Source of the DNA: Bog-756 sp963806455
GTDB taxonomy: Bacteria > Actinomycetota > Acidimicrobiia > Acidimicrobiales > RAAP-2
DNA: 64,000 nt
NCBI GenBank assembly: GCA_963806455.1
Contig: CAWDXZ010000004.1
Location: forward strand, 62,001 to 126,000
Direction of reading: 5' to 3'
Position 1 is the first letter of the stretch; every line of letters starts with the position of its first letter. Below are positions 17,601 through 24,711 of the stretch, piece by piece. A program made the position numbers and the translations under genes. The notes under the pieces were generated by a model. The model was given only the letters and a program-made list of their open reading frames with translations. It did not search any database and was not told where the DNA came from.

Positions 17601-17876
17601 AACACGTTCACTGGCAGCGCCGACGGGCCTCCTTCCGACCATCTGGAGCTGGCCCGCGCCACCGAGGACGAGAAGCGGTCCCAGATCCGCCGGCTGGCCG
17701 AATTCCACGAGCGCCACGCCGGCGAGCGGGCCCCCGCCCTGGCCGCGCTGCGCGAGGCCGCCCTGTCCGGTTCCAATGTGTTCGAGATGCTCATGGAGTC
17801 GGTCCGCAGCGCGTCATTGGGGGACATCACCCGGACGCTCTTCGAGGTCGGAGGGGTCTACCGGCGCAACGTCTGA
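14637..17876 (+). CDS. icmF: Fused isobutyryl-CoA mutase IcmF
   Basis: 1079 residues, the usual IcmF length. The order is an N-terminal B12-binding domain, a MeaI-type G-protein chaperone, a linker and the C-terminal mutase barrel. The B12 domain has DGHDAAINIM at residues 23-32, with the base-off His in DGHD. The chaperone has P-loop GTGGSGKSS near residue 201 and NKFD near residue 342. The barrel contains MTINGPAPTILAMF and QTSGRSLHSQE. It interconverts isobutyryl-CoA and n-butyryl-CoA with adenosylcobalamin; some members accept isovaleryl- or pivalyl-CoA. ATG at 14637 chosen; Met-3 is an alternative. The neighbouring marR may regulate it. Confidence 0.93.
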   Translation: MTMTDLYRPQHPVRFVTAASLFDGHDAAINIMRRLLQAQGAEVIHLGHNRSVDEVVEAAVAEDVQGVAVSSYQGGHLEYFKYLVDRLADEGRGDIKVYGGGGGVIIPSEISDLESYGVQRIFSPGDGQRLGLPQMINILVQECDIDLAAVRPVQAEDVMLGDVRALARAITAIESGSLSPVVVQALSAAARRRTVPVVGITGTGGSGKSSLTDELILRFRMDQGDKLRIAVLAVDPSKRRGGGALLGDRIRMNAIHTPQVFFRSMSTRGSASEVPASVPAAIDACRAAGFDLVIVETPGIGQGNAAVVDVADLSLYVMTPEFGAPSQLEKIDMLDLADVIAINKFDRRGSEDARRSVERQRARTRGAATASAVFGTVASRFNDEGTTALFQLLRAALAERGLPVGEPLLRPVDTTASPSGSPIVPADRIRYLADIAATVRHYHADTEARALMVRRAQQAGAVSLLMAEQAGGTQGPEAAAVARIAEELAARVGRDDRALLDEFVRLQEERRADELTAPGAGARAVPLWRVSPSGTRVPRVALPRMSDEGDRLRWLRSEHLPGHFPFTAGVFSFKRDNEDPARMFAGEGDPRRTNRRFHLLAEGQPATRLSTAFDSVTLYGRDPDTRPDVYGKIGTSGVSIATLDDMKALYDGFDLCDPSTSVSMTINGPAPTILAMFLNTAIDQQLDRFNAEQERPPTDAETAEVRARTLRTVRGTVQADILKEDQGQNTCIFSTEFSLGMMADIQEFFVRNEMANFYSVSISGYHIAEAGANPITQLAFTLANGFTYVESYLARGMTIDEFAPNLSFFFSNGMDVEYTVIGRVARRIWAIAMRDRYGASERSQKLKYHIQTSGRSLHSQEMAFNDIRTTLQALCAIYDNANSLHTNAFDEAVTTPSPDSVRRALAIQLIINKEWGLAANENPQQGSFVVDELTDLVEVAVLAELDRLSDRGGVLGAMETGYQRGRIQDDSMTYEHAKHDGSLPIVGVNTFTGSADGPPSDHLELARATEDEKRSQIRRLAEFHERHAGERAPALAALREAALSGSNVFEMLMESVRSASLGDITRTLFEVGGVYRRNV

Positions 17877-17954
17877 GCGACGCCGGTGAGATAGGACTCC
17901 CGAATGTCGGATGTTGGACAGACGGAATTCGGTTAGTCGCGTTAGAATCCGTTG

Positions 17955-18461
17955 GTGGCCCGACCGCTTCGCTTCGACGCCATCGAGGAGGCCCGGCACC
18001 AGTGGGAGGAGCGCTGGCCCGACGCCGCTGCGGCCATGGCCACGGCCACCTCGGTCATGCGGGCCCAGCAACTCGTCCTCGGTGCGGTGGACGGCGCGCT
18101 CCGACCGTTCGGCCTGACCTTCGCCCGCTACGAGGCCCTGGTCCTCCTGTCGTTCACCACCCGGGGCGAACTACCCCTCGGGAAGATGGGGCAGCGCCTG
18201 ATGATCCACCCGACGAGCGTCACCAACATCGTCGATCGCCTCGTCGACGACGGGCTCATCGAGCGGGTCCCGCATCCCTCCGACCGCCGGACCACACTGG
18301 CCCGGATCACCCCGAGGGGGAGGGCCCTCGTGTCCGAGGCCACCGCCTCGGTGAACTCCGTCCGCTTCGGTGTCGGCGCCCTGGGTCACGACCAGATGGA
18401 GGAGATGGTTCGGCTGGTCCGGGCACTTCGGCTCTCCTCCGGAGACTTCGTGCCGGCCTGA
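17955..18461 (+). CDS. MarR-family transcriptional regulator
   Basis: 168-residue winged-helix protein. The FARYEALVLLSF helix is followed by LMIHPTSVTNIVDRLVDDGLIERVPHPSDRRTTL, the recognition helix and beta-wing with the DRR signature. GTG at 17955 is used; a TTG at 17952 directly precedes it. The 78-bp gap after icmF contains a possible operator (CGGAATTC near 17924 and GAATCCG near 17945, inverted), with two GTTAG steps between. Likely controls itself and perhaps icmF or the following reductase; the ligand may be an acyl-CoA (inference). Confidence 0.85.
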   Translation: MARPLRFDAIEEARHQWEERWPDAAAAMATATSVMRAQQLVLGAVDGALRPFGLTFARYEALVLLSFTTRGELPLGKMGQRLMIHPTSVTNIVDRLVDDGLIERVPHPSDRRTTLARITPRGRALVSEATASVNSVRFGVGALGHDQMEEMVRLVRALRLSSGDFVPA

Positions 18462-18530
18462 CCATCCCCGGGCGTAACGTCACCAGGGCCGGGGAGCATG
18501 GGCCCTCGGCCATCAATGATCAGGTCGCGC

Positions 18531-18608
18531 CGGGTACAACACAGGCCGGGTACAACACAGGCCGGGTACAACCAGGCTCGGTACAACACAGGCCGGGTAC
18601 AACCAGGC
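18531..18608. repeat. Five-copy 15-16-bp tandem repeat in a leader region
   Basis: Copies of CGGGTACAACACAGGC start at 18531 and 18547. Variants (CGGGTACAACCAGGC or CGGTACAACACAGGC) start at 18563, 18579 and 18594. They end 25 bp before the ATG of the aldo/keto reductase and begin after marR. The spacing is close to 1.5 helical turns. Each copy holds the palindromic core GTAC. Possible repeated binding site or slippage product. Confidence 0.85.
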
Positions 18609-18633
18609 TCACCGACGACAAGGAGCATCGACC

Positions 18634-19497
18634 ATGTCCCAGTCCCGAACGGGCACCTACGAGGTTCCGCTGATCACCATGAACGACGGCCACACCATCC
18701 CCCAGCTGGGATTCGGTGTCTTCCAGATCCCGCCCGACGACACGGTCGACGCCACGTTGCAGGCCCTGGAGATCGGGTACCGCCACATCGACACCGCCGA
18801 GATGTACGGCAACGAGCAAGAGGTGGGCCGAGCGGTGGAGCGGTCGGGGCTCGACCGTTCCGAGGTGTTCGTGACGAGCAAGCTCAACAACGGCTTCCAC
18901 CGACCCGACGACGCCCACCGGGCCTTCGACGGCACCCTCCGGGCACTGGGGTCGGACTTCGTGGACCTGTTCCTGATCCACTGGCCCCTGCCGACCCTCT
19001 ATGACGGTGACTTCGTCAGCACGTGGAACGTGCTCATCGAGTTCCAGCGCGAGGGTCGTGCCCGTTCGATCGGTGTCTCGAACTTCCAACCCGACCACAT
19101 CGACCGCCTGCTGGCCGAAACCGACACCCCACCCGCCGTGAACCAGGTCGAGGTGCACCCGTACCTGACCCAGGACCCGTTGCGCCGCTACGACGCCGAC
19201 CATCGGATCGCCACCGAGGCATGGTCGCCGATCGCCCAGGGAGCCGTCCTCGGCGACCCCACCATCGGGGCCGTGGCCCGGTCGGTGGATCGGACCCCGG
19301 CCCAGGTGGTGCTGCGCTGGCACATCCAGCGGGGTGACGTCGTGTTCCCGAAGTCGGTCAACCCCGCACGGATGCGTGAGAACTTCGACCTCTTCGATTT
19401 CGAGCTCGACGCCGATGCCATGGACGCCATCAGCGGGCTCAACCGGGACGAGCGCACCGGGCCGGACCCCGACACCTTCGACCACATCCCGGGCTGA
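18634..19497 (+). CDS. Aldo/keto reductase (AKR5-like)
   Basis: 287-residue NADPH-dependent reductase with a TIM barrel, similar to 2,5-diketo-D-gluconate reductases. The catalytic tetrad is visible as Asp in YRHIDTAEMYGN, Tyr in that motif, Lys in VTSKLNN and His in LIHWPLP. The cofactor motif FPKSVNPARMREN is near residue 240. ATG with good Shine-Dalgarno (AAGGAG) eight bases before. The five-copy repeat lies just upstream. The physiological carbonyl substrate is not evident. Confidence 0.9.
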   Translation: MSQSRTGTYEVPLITMNDGHTIPQLGFGVFQIPPDDTVDATLQALEIGYRHIDTAEMYGNEQEVGRAVERSGLDRSEVFVTSKLNNGFHRPDDAHRAFDGTLRALGSDFVDLFLIHWPLPTLYDGDFVSTWNVLIEFQREGRARSIGVSNFQPDHIDRLLAETDTPPAVNQVEVHPYLTQDPLRRYDADHRIATEAWSPIAQGAVLGDPTIGAVARSVDRTPAQVVLRWHIQRGDVVFPKSVNPARMRENFDLFDFELDADAMDAISGLNRDERTGPDPDTFDHIPG

Positions 19498-19530
19498 GCC
19501 GGCCGTGGCCTCCCTCCTTCCGGTCTCAGG

Positions 19531-21075
19531 TCAGCCGGGGGTGGCGGCACCCGGTCCGAGCCGCTCGGCGCGCAGCTGGGACCGACGGACCTTGCCGGCG
19601 TCGTCGCGCAGCGGTTCGGTCACGTACTCCACGGTCCGGGGCAGCTTGTAGGCGACCAACCGCTCGGCCAGGAAGGCGTGGAGCTCGCTGGGGCCGACGT
19701 CCGCCGGGTCGGCTTCGACGATGGCATGGACGAAGTTTCCCCGGTCATCGTCGGGAAGCCCGATGACGACACAGCTGCGAACCGCCGGGTGCTCGAGCAT
19801 GGCCGCTTCGACCTCGGCCGGGTAGACGTTGGCTCCGCCGGTGAGGATCATGTCCTGCATGCGGTCGCCGAGGTACAGGTAGCCATCCTCGTCGACCCAG
19901 CCGCAGTCGCCCAGGGACTCCCATCCGCCTTGTCGTCGCCGCGGGCTGGCGCCGACATAGCGGTAGGCCGGCGACTTCCGGTGGCCGCGGAGCCAGACCT
20001 CACCCTCGGTTCCCGCCGGCAGCTCACGGCCCTCGGGGTCGCAGATGGTGATGTCACCGTTGATCGGGCGACCAACCGAACCGGGGTGGGCGAGCCACTG
20101 TGTGCCGGTGATGACCGTGGCGACCTGGCCCTCGGTCCCGCCGTAGAGCTCGACGATGCGCTCGGGGCCGAGCCAGTCGATCCAGACCTGTTTGAGCCAG
20201 TTGGGGCAGGGCTCGGCCAGATGCCAGACCACGCGGAGGGAGGAGAGGTCGAACTGGTCTCGGACCTCGGGGGGGAGGCGCCAGATGCGCTTCATCATGG
20301 TCGGGACCAGGTAGACGACATCGGCCGCGTGCCCGGCGATGGCGGCCAACGTGGCTTCGGCGTCGAAGCGCGGCAGGACCACGACGTGGGCGCCCCACAG
20401 GAGCGCCTGGCAGGACCAGACCAGTGGACCGTTGTGGTACAGGGGGCCGGGCATCACCAGGCAGTCGTCGGGCTCGAGCAGGAGCGGGGGCGGGGTATCG
20501 GGCCTGATCACGGCGGCGTCACCCGAAACGATCAGCTTGGGCGACCCGGTCGAGCCCCCGGAGGTGGGGGCCTTCCACGCCGGGCTCACCGCGTCATCGA
20601 GTGGTTGGTCGGAGAGGTCTGCGGGCCACAGCTCGCCGATGCCCAGCACCGGCGTGGCGTCGAGATCCCCGTCACCGGGTGCCTCGTCCATCCCGAGGAC
20701 CATCCGGGAGTCGGCCAGCTCGACGACCCGGCGAAGCTCTCGGAGGGGGAGCCTGGGGCTGACCGGCTGGGGGATAGCCCCGAGTTTCCAGCAGGCGACG
20801 GTGGCCACCATGAACTCGGCCGAGTTGGGCAGGGCGATGGTGACCATGGAGCCGACGGTCACGTCCGCCATGGCCAGGCGCCGGGCCAGCCGGTTGGAGG
20901 CGGCCTCGAGCCCGGCCCGGCTGAGCTGGGTCGGGCCGCAGGTGACGGCGGGTCGACCTGGATCGGTCCGGGCCAGCTCCGTGATGCGCCCGCCGAAGGA
21001 CACCTCCCGACCCTCCGCTCGGGCCCCGACCACACCCGCCATCGGGGTGGGATGGTAAGCCGTGGAGTCGGTCAC
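19531..21075 (-). CDS. AMP-dependent acyl-CoA synthetase (BaiB/FadD-like)
   Basis: 514-residue ANL ligase. It has a variant P-loop TSGGSTGSPKLI near residue 150, the acyl-adenylate motif LYGGTEGQ, hinge LGDRMQDMILTGG and a C-terminal GKVRRSQL Lys motif. The GGSTGSPKLI form occurs in bile-acid- and steroid-acid-type ligases, so a bulky carboxylate substrate is plausible. The GTG start at 21075 overlaps the monooxygenase stop in a GTGA tetranucleotide, which indicates coupled translation. Earlier in-frame starts lie inside the upstream gene. Converges on the aldo/keto reductase. Confidence 0.87.
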   Translation of the reverse strand: MTDSTAYHPTPMAGVVGARAEGREVSFGGRITELARTDPGRPAVTCGPTQLSRAGLEAASNRLARRLAMADVTVGSMVTIALPNSAEFMVATVACWKLGAIPQPVSPRLPLRELRRVVELADSRMVLGMDEAPGDGDLDATPVLGIGELWPADLSDQPLDDAVSPAWKAPTSGGSTGSPKLIVSGDAAVIRPDTPPPLLLEPDDCLVMPGPLYHNGPLVWSCQALLWGAHVVVLPRFDAEATLAAIAGHAADVVYLVPTMMKRIWRLPPEVRDQFDLSSLRVVWHLAEPCPNWLKQVWIDWLGPERIVELYGGTEGQVATVITGTQWLAHPGSVGRPINGDITICDPEGRELPAGTEGEVWLRGHRKSPAYRYVGASPRRRQGGWESLGDCGWVDEDGYLYLGDRMQDMILTGGANVYPAEVEAAMLEHPAVRSCVVIGLPDDDRGNFVHAIVEADPADVGPSELHAFLAERLVAYKLPRTVEYVTEPLRDDAGKVRRSQLRAERLGPGAATPG

Positions 21076-22529
21076 GCCAGCTCGTAGGCGGACGGGTCGG
21101 GCGCCTTCATCTCGTCCCGGAACTTGAGGAACGACCACGGCCACACCGCCGGCAGGCCCCGATCGTCCAGGTACCAGCTGCGACATCCGGTCACCCAGAC
21201 GGTGCCCTTCGACGCCTCGGCACGAGCCCGCTCGAACTCGGCCAGCGCTTCATGGGTGGCGCTGACCTCGCGGCACTCGCCGGACCGTATCCGTTCGATG
21301 AGCTGCAGGATGTAGCCGAACTGGAGCTCGGCGACCTCGATGAGCGAGAAGTTGCCGACCGGGCCGTTCGGGCCGTTGAGCATGAAGAAGTTCGGGAAGT
21401 CCGGGATCGACACCGACAGGTAGGCCTCGGGACGGGGGTCCCAGGCCTGCTCGAGCGTGACCCCGTGCCGACCGACGAGCTCCATCGGGCGCATGAAGGC
21501 GTTGGCCTTGAACCCCGTGGCCAGCACCAGCACGTCGAGCTCGTGCAGCCGACCGTCCAAGGTGCGAACACCCGCGCCCTCGATCCGTTCGATGCCCGTG
21601 GTGACCAGCTCGGCGTTCGGGCGCTGGATGGCCTGGTAGAAGTCGGGTGAGAGTATGAGCCGCTTGCAGGCGGCACGATAGTCGGGGCGCAATCGTCTAC
21701 GGAGCTCGGGATCGTGCACGTTCTCCTCGAGATTGGTGAGGCACGTCTGTTCGATCATGTGGAGCTCGGCGGAACCGGTGTCGACCACCGCGTTGGCGAA
21801 CAGGTCGAAGAGGTCCGAGAGACCCTGGTGCATATCGGCCAGTCGCTTCGGGTCGTCCCGCAGCTCGGCGCGCTCCTCCTCGGCGAACGCCGGGTTCTCC
21901 TGGGGCATGATCCACTGCGCCGTCCGCTGGAACAACGTCAGGCTGGCCACGCGATCCACGATTCCCGACACGATCTGGACGGCCGTCGAGCCGGTCCCGA
22001 TGATGCCGACCCGGCGGCCGTCGACCGGCACGCTGTGCTCCCATCGGGAACTGTGGAAGATCCCACCTTCGAACTCGTCGATGCCCTCGATGTCGGGGTA
22101 CCTCGGATGGTGGAGGACGCCCGTGGCCGCCACCACCACGTCGAATTCGTCCTCATGGCCCGAGACCGTCACCAGGTGCCATCGGCCGTCCGAATAGGTG
22201 CAGGAGCGGACCTCCTCACCGAACCGGACCCGGGGCAGGACGCCGTGCTCCCGGGCCACACGCTCGAAGTAGGCCTGGATCTCGGGTCCGGGCGAGAAGC
22301 GGCGGGTCCACTCGGGGGTGAGGGCGAACGAGTACGAGTAGAGGTGGGAGGGCACGTCACACGACAGCCCCGGGTAGGTGTTCTCCCGCCAGGTGCCCCC
22401 CACCCGATCGGCTTTCTCGTACACCGTGAAATCGGTGAGCCCGGCCTCGTCGAGCTTGATGGCGCTCAGGATGCCGGCCATTCCGGCGCCGATGACCGCC
22501 ACCCGCAGGGGGCGCACGTTCGAATCCAT
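21072..22529 (-). CDS. FAD-dependent Baeyer-Villiger-type monooxygenase
   Basis: 485 residues. FAD Rossmann motif VIGAGMAGILSAIKL is at residues 11-25, and RVGGTWRENTYPGLSCD follows. The Baeyer-Villiger fingerprint FEGGIFHSSRW is intact (F-x-G-x3-H-x3-W), and the NADPH Rossmann motif is GIIGTGSTAVQI. It should insert an oxygen next to a ketone, forming an ester or lactone, using NADPH and O2. It is coupled by GTGA to an acyl-CoA ligase that could activate the acid released from the ester. The ATG at 22529 is chosen; the long open frame upstream runs through tandem repeats. Confidence 0.87.
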   Translation of the reverse strand: MDSNVRPLRVAVIGAGMAGILSAIKLDEAGLTDFTVYEKADRVGGTWRENTYPGLSCDVPSHLYSYSFALTPEWTRRFSPGPEIQAYFERVAREHGVLPRVRFGEEVRSCTYSDGRWHLVTVSGHEDEFDVVVAATGVLHHPRYPDIEGIDEFEGGIFHSSRWEHSVPVDGRRVGIIGTGSTAVQIVSGIVDRVASLTLFQRTAQWIMPQENPAFAEEERAELRDDPKRLADMHQGLSDLFDLFANAVVDTGSAELHMIEQTCLTNLEENVHDPELRRRLRPDYRAACKRLILSPDFYQAIQRPNAELVTTGIERIEGAGVRTLDGRLHELDVLVLATGFKANAFMRPMELVGRHGVTLEQAWDPRPEAYLSVSIPDFPNFFMLNGPNGPVGNFSLIEVAELQFGYILQLIERIRSGECREVSATHEALAEFERARAEASKGTVWVTGCRSWYLDDRGLPAVWPWSFLKFRDEMKAPDPSAYELA

Positions 22530-22579
22530 GGAGGTGAGTCCACCACATCGCGACACCCCACGACAGGTCCCGGCCGGCC

Positions 22580-22632
22580 CGTCCCGGAGGAGCGGTTGCC
22601 GGCCGTCCCGGAGGAGCGGTTGCCGGCCGTCC
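22580..22632. repeat. 24-bp tandem duplication in a divergent promoter
   Basis: A 24-bp unit beginning CGTCCCGGAGGAGCGGTTGC occurs at 22580-22603 and 22604-22627, plus five bases of a third copy. It lies between the divergent monooxygenase and aldo/keto reductase genes, so it falls within both 5' regions. Confidence 0.9.
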
Positions 22633-22662
22633 AGGAAATGACGGGAGCGGGTACCGTACCCG

Positions 22663-23649
22663 GTGATGACCGAATCGCTGACCCTGGCCGGCTCCGACGT
22701 GTCGATCCCCCTTCTCGGGGTGGGGACGTGGGCGTGGGGGGATCGTTCGACCTGGGGCATGGGCGGCTACGACGCCGAGCTCGGTCGGAACTCCATTCGC
22801 GAGGCGTGGGACGCCTCGATCGATGCCGGTGTGACGCTGTTCGACACCGCCGAGGTCTACGGCAAGGGCGAGAGCGAGCGGATCATCGGCGAGATGCTGG
22901 CCGCCGACCCCGGCCGGGCGCAGCGGGCCGTCATCGCCACCAAATTCATGCCCTACCCGTGGAAGCTCCAGGTGGGCAGGGCGCTGTCGCAGTCCCTCCG
23001 GGCCTCGCTGAACCGGCTCGGGCTTCCCGCTGTCGACCTGTACCAGATACACGGGCCGATCAGCCTGCGCTCCCACGGCGCCGTTGCCGACGCCTTGGCC
23101 GAGGCTCACCACGCCGGCCTGGTGAAGGCGGTGGGAGTATCGAACTACTCGGCCAAGGAGACCCGTGCGATGGCCGCCGCTCTCGACGGCCGCGGCCTGC
23201 GCCTGGCCACCAATCAGATCGAGTTCTCACTCCTCCGGCGCCAACCGGAGACGGCCGGGCTGCTGGCCACGTGCGCCGAATTGGGGGTGGTGCCGATGGC
23301 CTACTCGCCGATCGGTCAGGGGAGGCTCACCGGCAAGTACTCGGCTTCGAATCCCCCGCCCGGAAAGCGGACGTTCTCTAACCACCCCATGGATGTGGTC
23401 GAGGGAGTGGTCGCCGAGCTCAATCGGATCGGTGAGAGGCATGGCGGCAAGACCCCCAGCCAGGTGGCGCTCAGCTGGGTCGTGGCCAAGGGCGTCGTCC
23501 CCATCCCGGGTGCCAAGAACCGCCGTCAGGCGGAGGAGAACGCGGGCGCCCTCGGCTGGCACCTCGACGAGGACGAAATGGCCCGGCTCGATCACGCCGC
23601 GCTGCCGGGCATCAGCACCCTGCGGAGCCGAATGTGGCAGCACGGCTGA
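22663..23649 (+). CDS. Aldo/keto reductase (YdjG/Tas-like)
   Basis: 328-residue aldo/keto reductase. Catalytic Asp and Tyr are in FDTAEVYGKGESE, Lys in VIATKFMP and His in YQIHGP. The C-terminal NADP motif is PIPGAKNRRQAEEN. Sequence style is closer to plant pyridoxal-reductase-like and bacterial Tas-like members than to the AKR5 paralogue 3 kb upstream. GTG at 22663 and ATG at 22666 are equally possible starts. Divergent from the monooxygenase. Confidence 0.88.
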   Translation: MMTESLTLAGSDVSIPLLGVGTWAWGDRSTWGMGGYDAELGRNSIREAWDASIDAGVTLFDTAEVYGKGESERIIGEMLAADPGRAQRAVIATKFMPYPWKLQVGRALSQSLRASLNRLGLPAVDLYQIHGPISLRSHGAVADALAEAHHAGLVKAVGVSNYSAKETRAMAAALDGRGLRLATNQIEFSLLRRQPETAGLLATCAELGVVPMAYSPIGQGRLTGKYSASNPPPGKRTFSNHPMDVVEGVVAELNRIGERHGGKTPSQVALSWVVAKGVVPIPGAKNRRQAEENAGALGWHLDEDEMARLDHAALPGISTLRSRMWQHG

Positions 23650-23752
23650 GACGACGACCGGCGGACCGGCGGCGTGCAGAAGGTCGGCGCCGGAGCCCGA
23701 CAGCCCCATTCGGCCGCCTCCACCTTGCTGGCGATCGGCATAGGATCCGTTC

Positions 23753-24379
23753 ATGGGTGCCGGCCTGGCTGACCTGGCCCAGCAGGAACGACAGGAACTG
23801 TGCGACCTGTTGGTGGACCTCGGTCCCGACGAGCCCACCCTGTGCGAAGGCTGGACAACCAAGGATCTCGCCGCGCACCTCGTGGTGAGGGAACGGCGGC
23901 CCGACAGCGGCCCCGGCCTGGTCTGGCCACCGCTGGCCGGGCACACCGACCGGGTGCGGCGTGGCGCTCGTGACCGCACCCCGTGGGTGGAGCTGGTGGC
24001 ACAAGTGCGCCGGGGGCCGCCCCTCCTCCTCCGACCGTTTGACGGTCCGATGAACGCGGTCGAGTTCTTCATCCACATCGAGGACGTCCGGCGGGCGCGG
24101 GCCGGTTGGGCGCCGCGGACGCTCGCGCCCGAGCTCGAGGATGCACTGTGGGCCCGGCTCGGGGCAGGCGGCATGGCGAAGCAGGTCGGCGCCACGGTCG
24201 AGCTGGTTTCTCGGGGTCGCCAACCGAAGGAGAGTGGTGCCGGGCCGCGCCTCGTCGTGAGTGGTGACCCCGGTGAGCTCACCCTGTTCGGCTCGGGCCG
24301 CCAAGGGTCGTCCCGGGTGGAGATCACCGGCGACGATGAGCTGGCCTCCCGTCTGCGCCACGCCCCCCTCGGCATCTAG
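23753..24379 (+). CDS. Mycothiol maleylpyruvate-isomerase-fold protein (TIGR03085-like)
   Basis: 208 residues with the N-terminal four-helix DinB/MDMPI fold: QERQELCDLLVDLGPDEPTLCEGWTTKDLAAHLVVRE has the CEGW and AHL signatures of the actinobacterial TIGR03085 group. The middle holds FFIHIEDVRRA, where the His may bind metal. A short beta-rich C-terminal domain ends the protein (VVSGDPGELTLFGSGR). Such proteins are thought to be thiol- or metal-dependent transferases, but function is unproven. ATG at 23753. Confidence 0.78.
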   Translation: MGAGLADLAQQERQELCDLLVDLGPDEPTLCEGWTTKDLAAHLVVRERRPDSGPGLVWPPLAGHTDRVRRGARDRTPWVELVAQVRRGPPLLLRPFDGPMNAVEFFIHIEDVRRARAGWAPRTLAPELEDALWARLGAGGMAKQVGATVELVSRGRQPKESGAGPRLVVSGDPGELTLFGSGRQGSSRVEITGDDELASRLRHAPLGI

Positions 24380-24711
24380 TCCGCCGGGCCGGGCCCACCA
24401 CCCCGGCTGCTGCCCGGCCGCTGCCCGTTCCCCGGCCCGTCCCCGGGCCAGCCGCCTTGGCCCACCCGGCCCGGCTCTCTCCTCCCCGTCACCGTCCCAG
24501 GGCCCTGGCCTCGCCGGCGGACGGCAACCGGCTGCCCTGGGCAGGGCCGCGGAAAATGTGATGTGATGGCTACTCCGGAACACCTTGCAGGGAAGCACGA
24601 TGGAGGGGGAAGGCCGGCTTGATGATGCGGTTGGAACGCAGAGCGAGGCAACGGCGAGGATGATGCGAGCCTCGCTGGTGTGTGAGCCCGAGTAGGGAAA
24701 CGCGTCGAACT
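24380..24711. other. 332-bp intergenic region with a hairpin
   Basis: No gene seen. The first 160 bases are C/G-rich with many short self-complementary runs. An AGCGAGGC/GCCTCGCT inverted repeat (24642-24649 and 24669-24676, 19-nt loop) lies 36 bp before the EF-G-like start and could form a leader hairpin. It matches no riboswitch class I know. Confidence 0.4.

Noticed and set aside
18531..18608. CRISPR array
   Set aside because: Units of 15-16 bp abut without spacers, and no cas genes are present.
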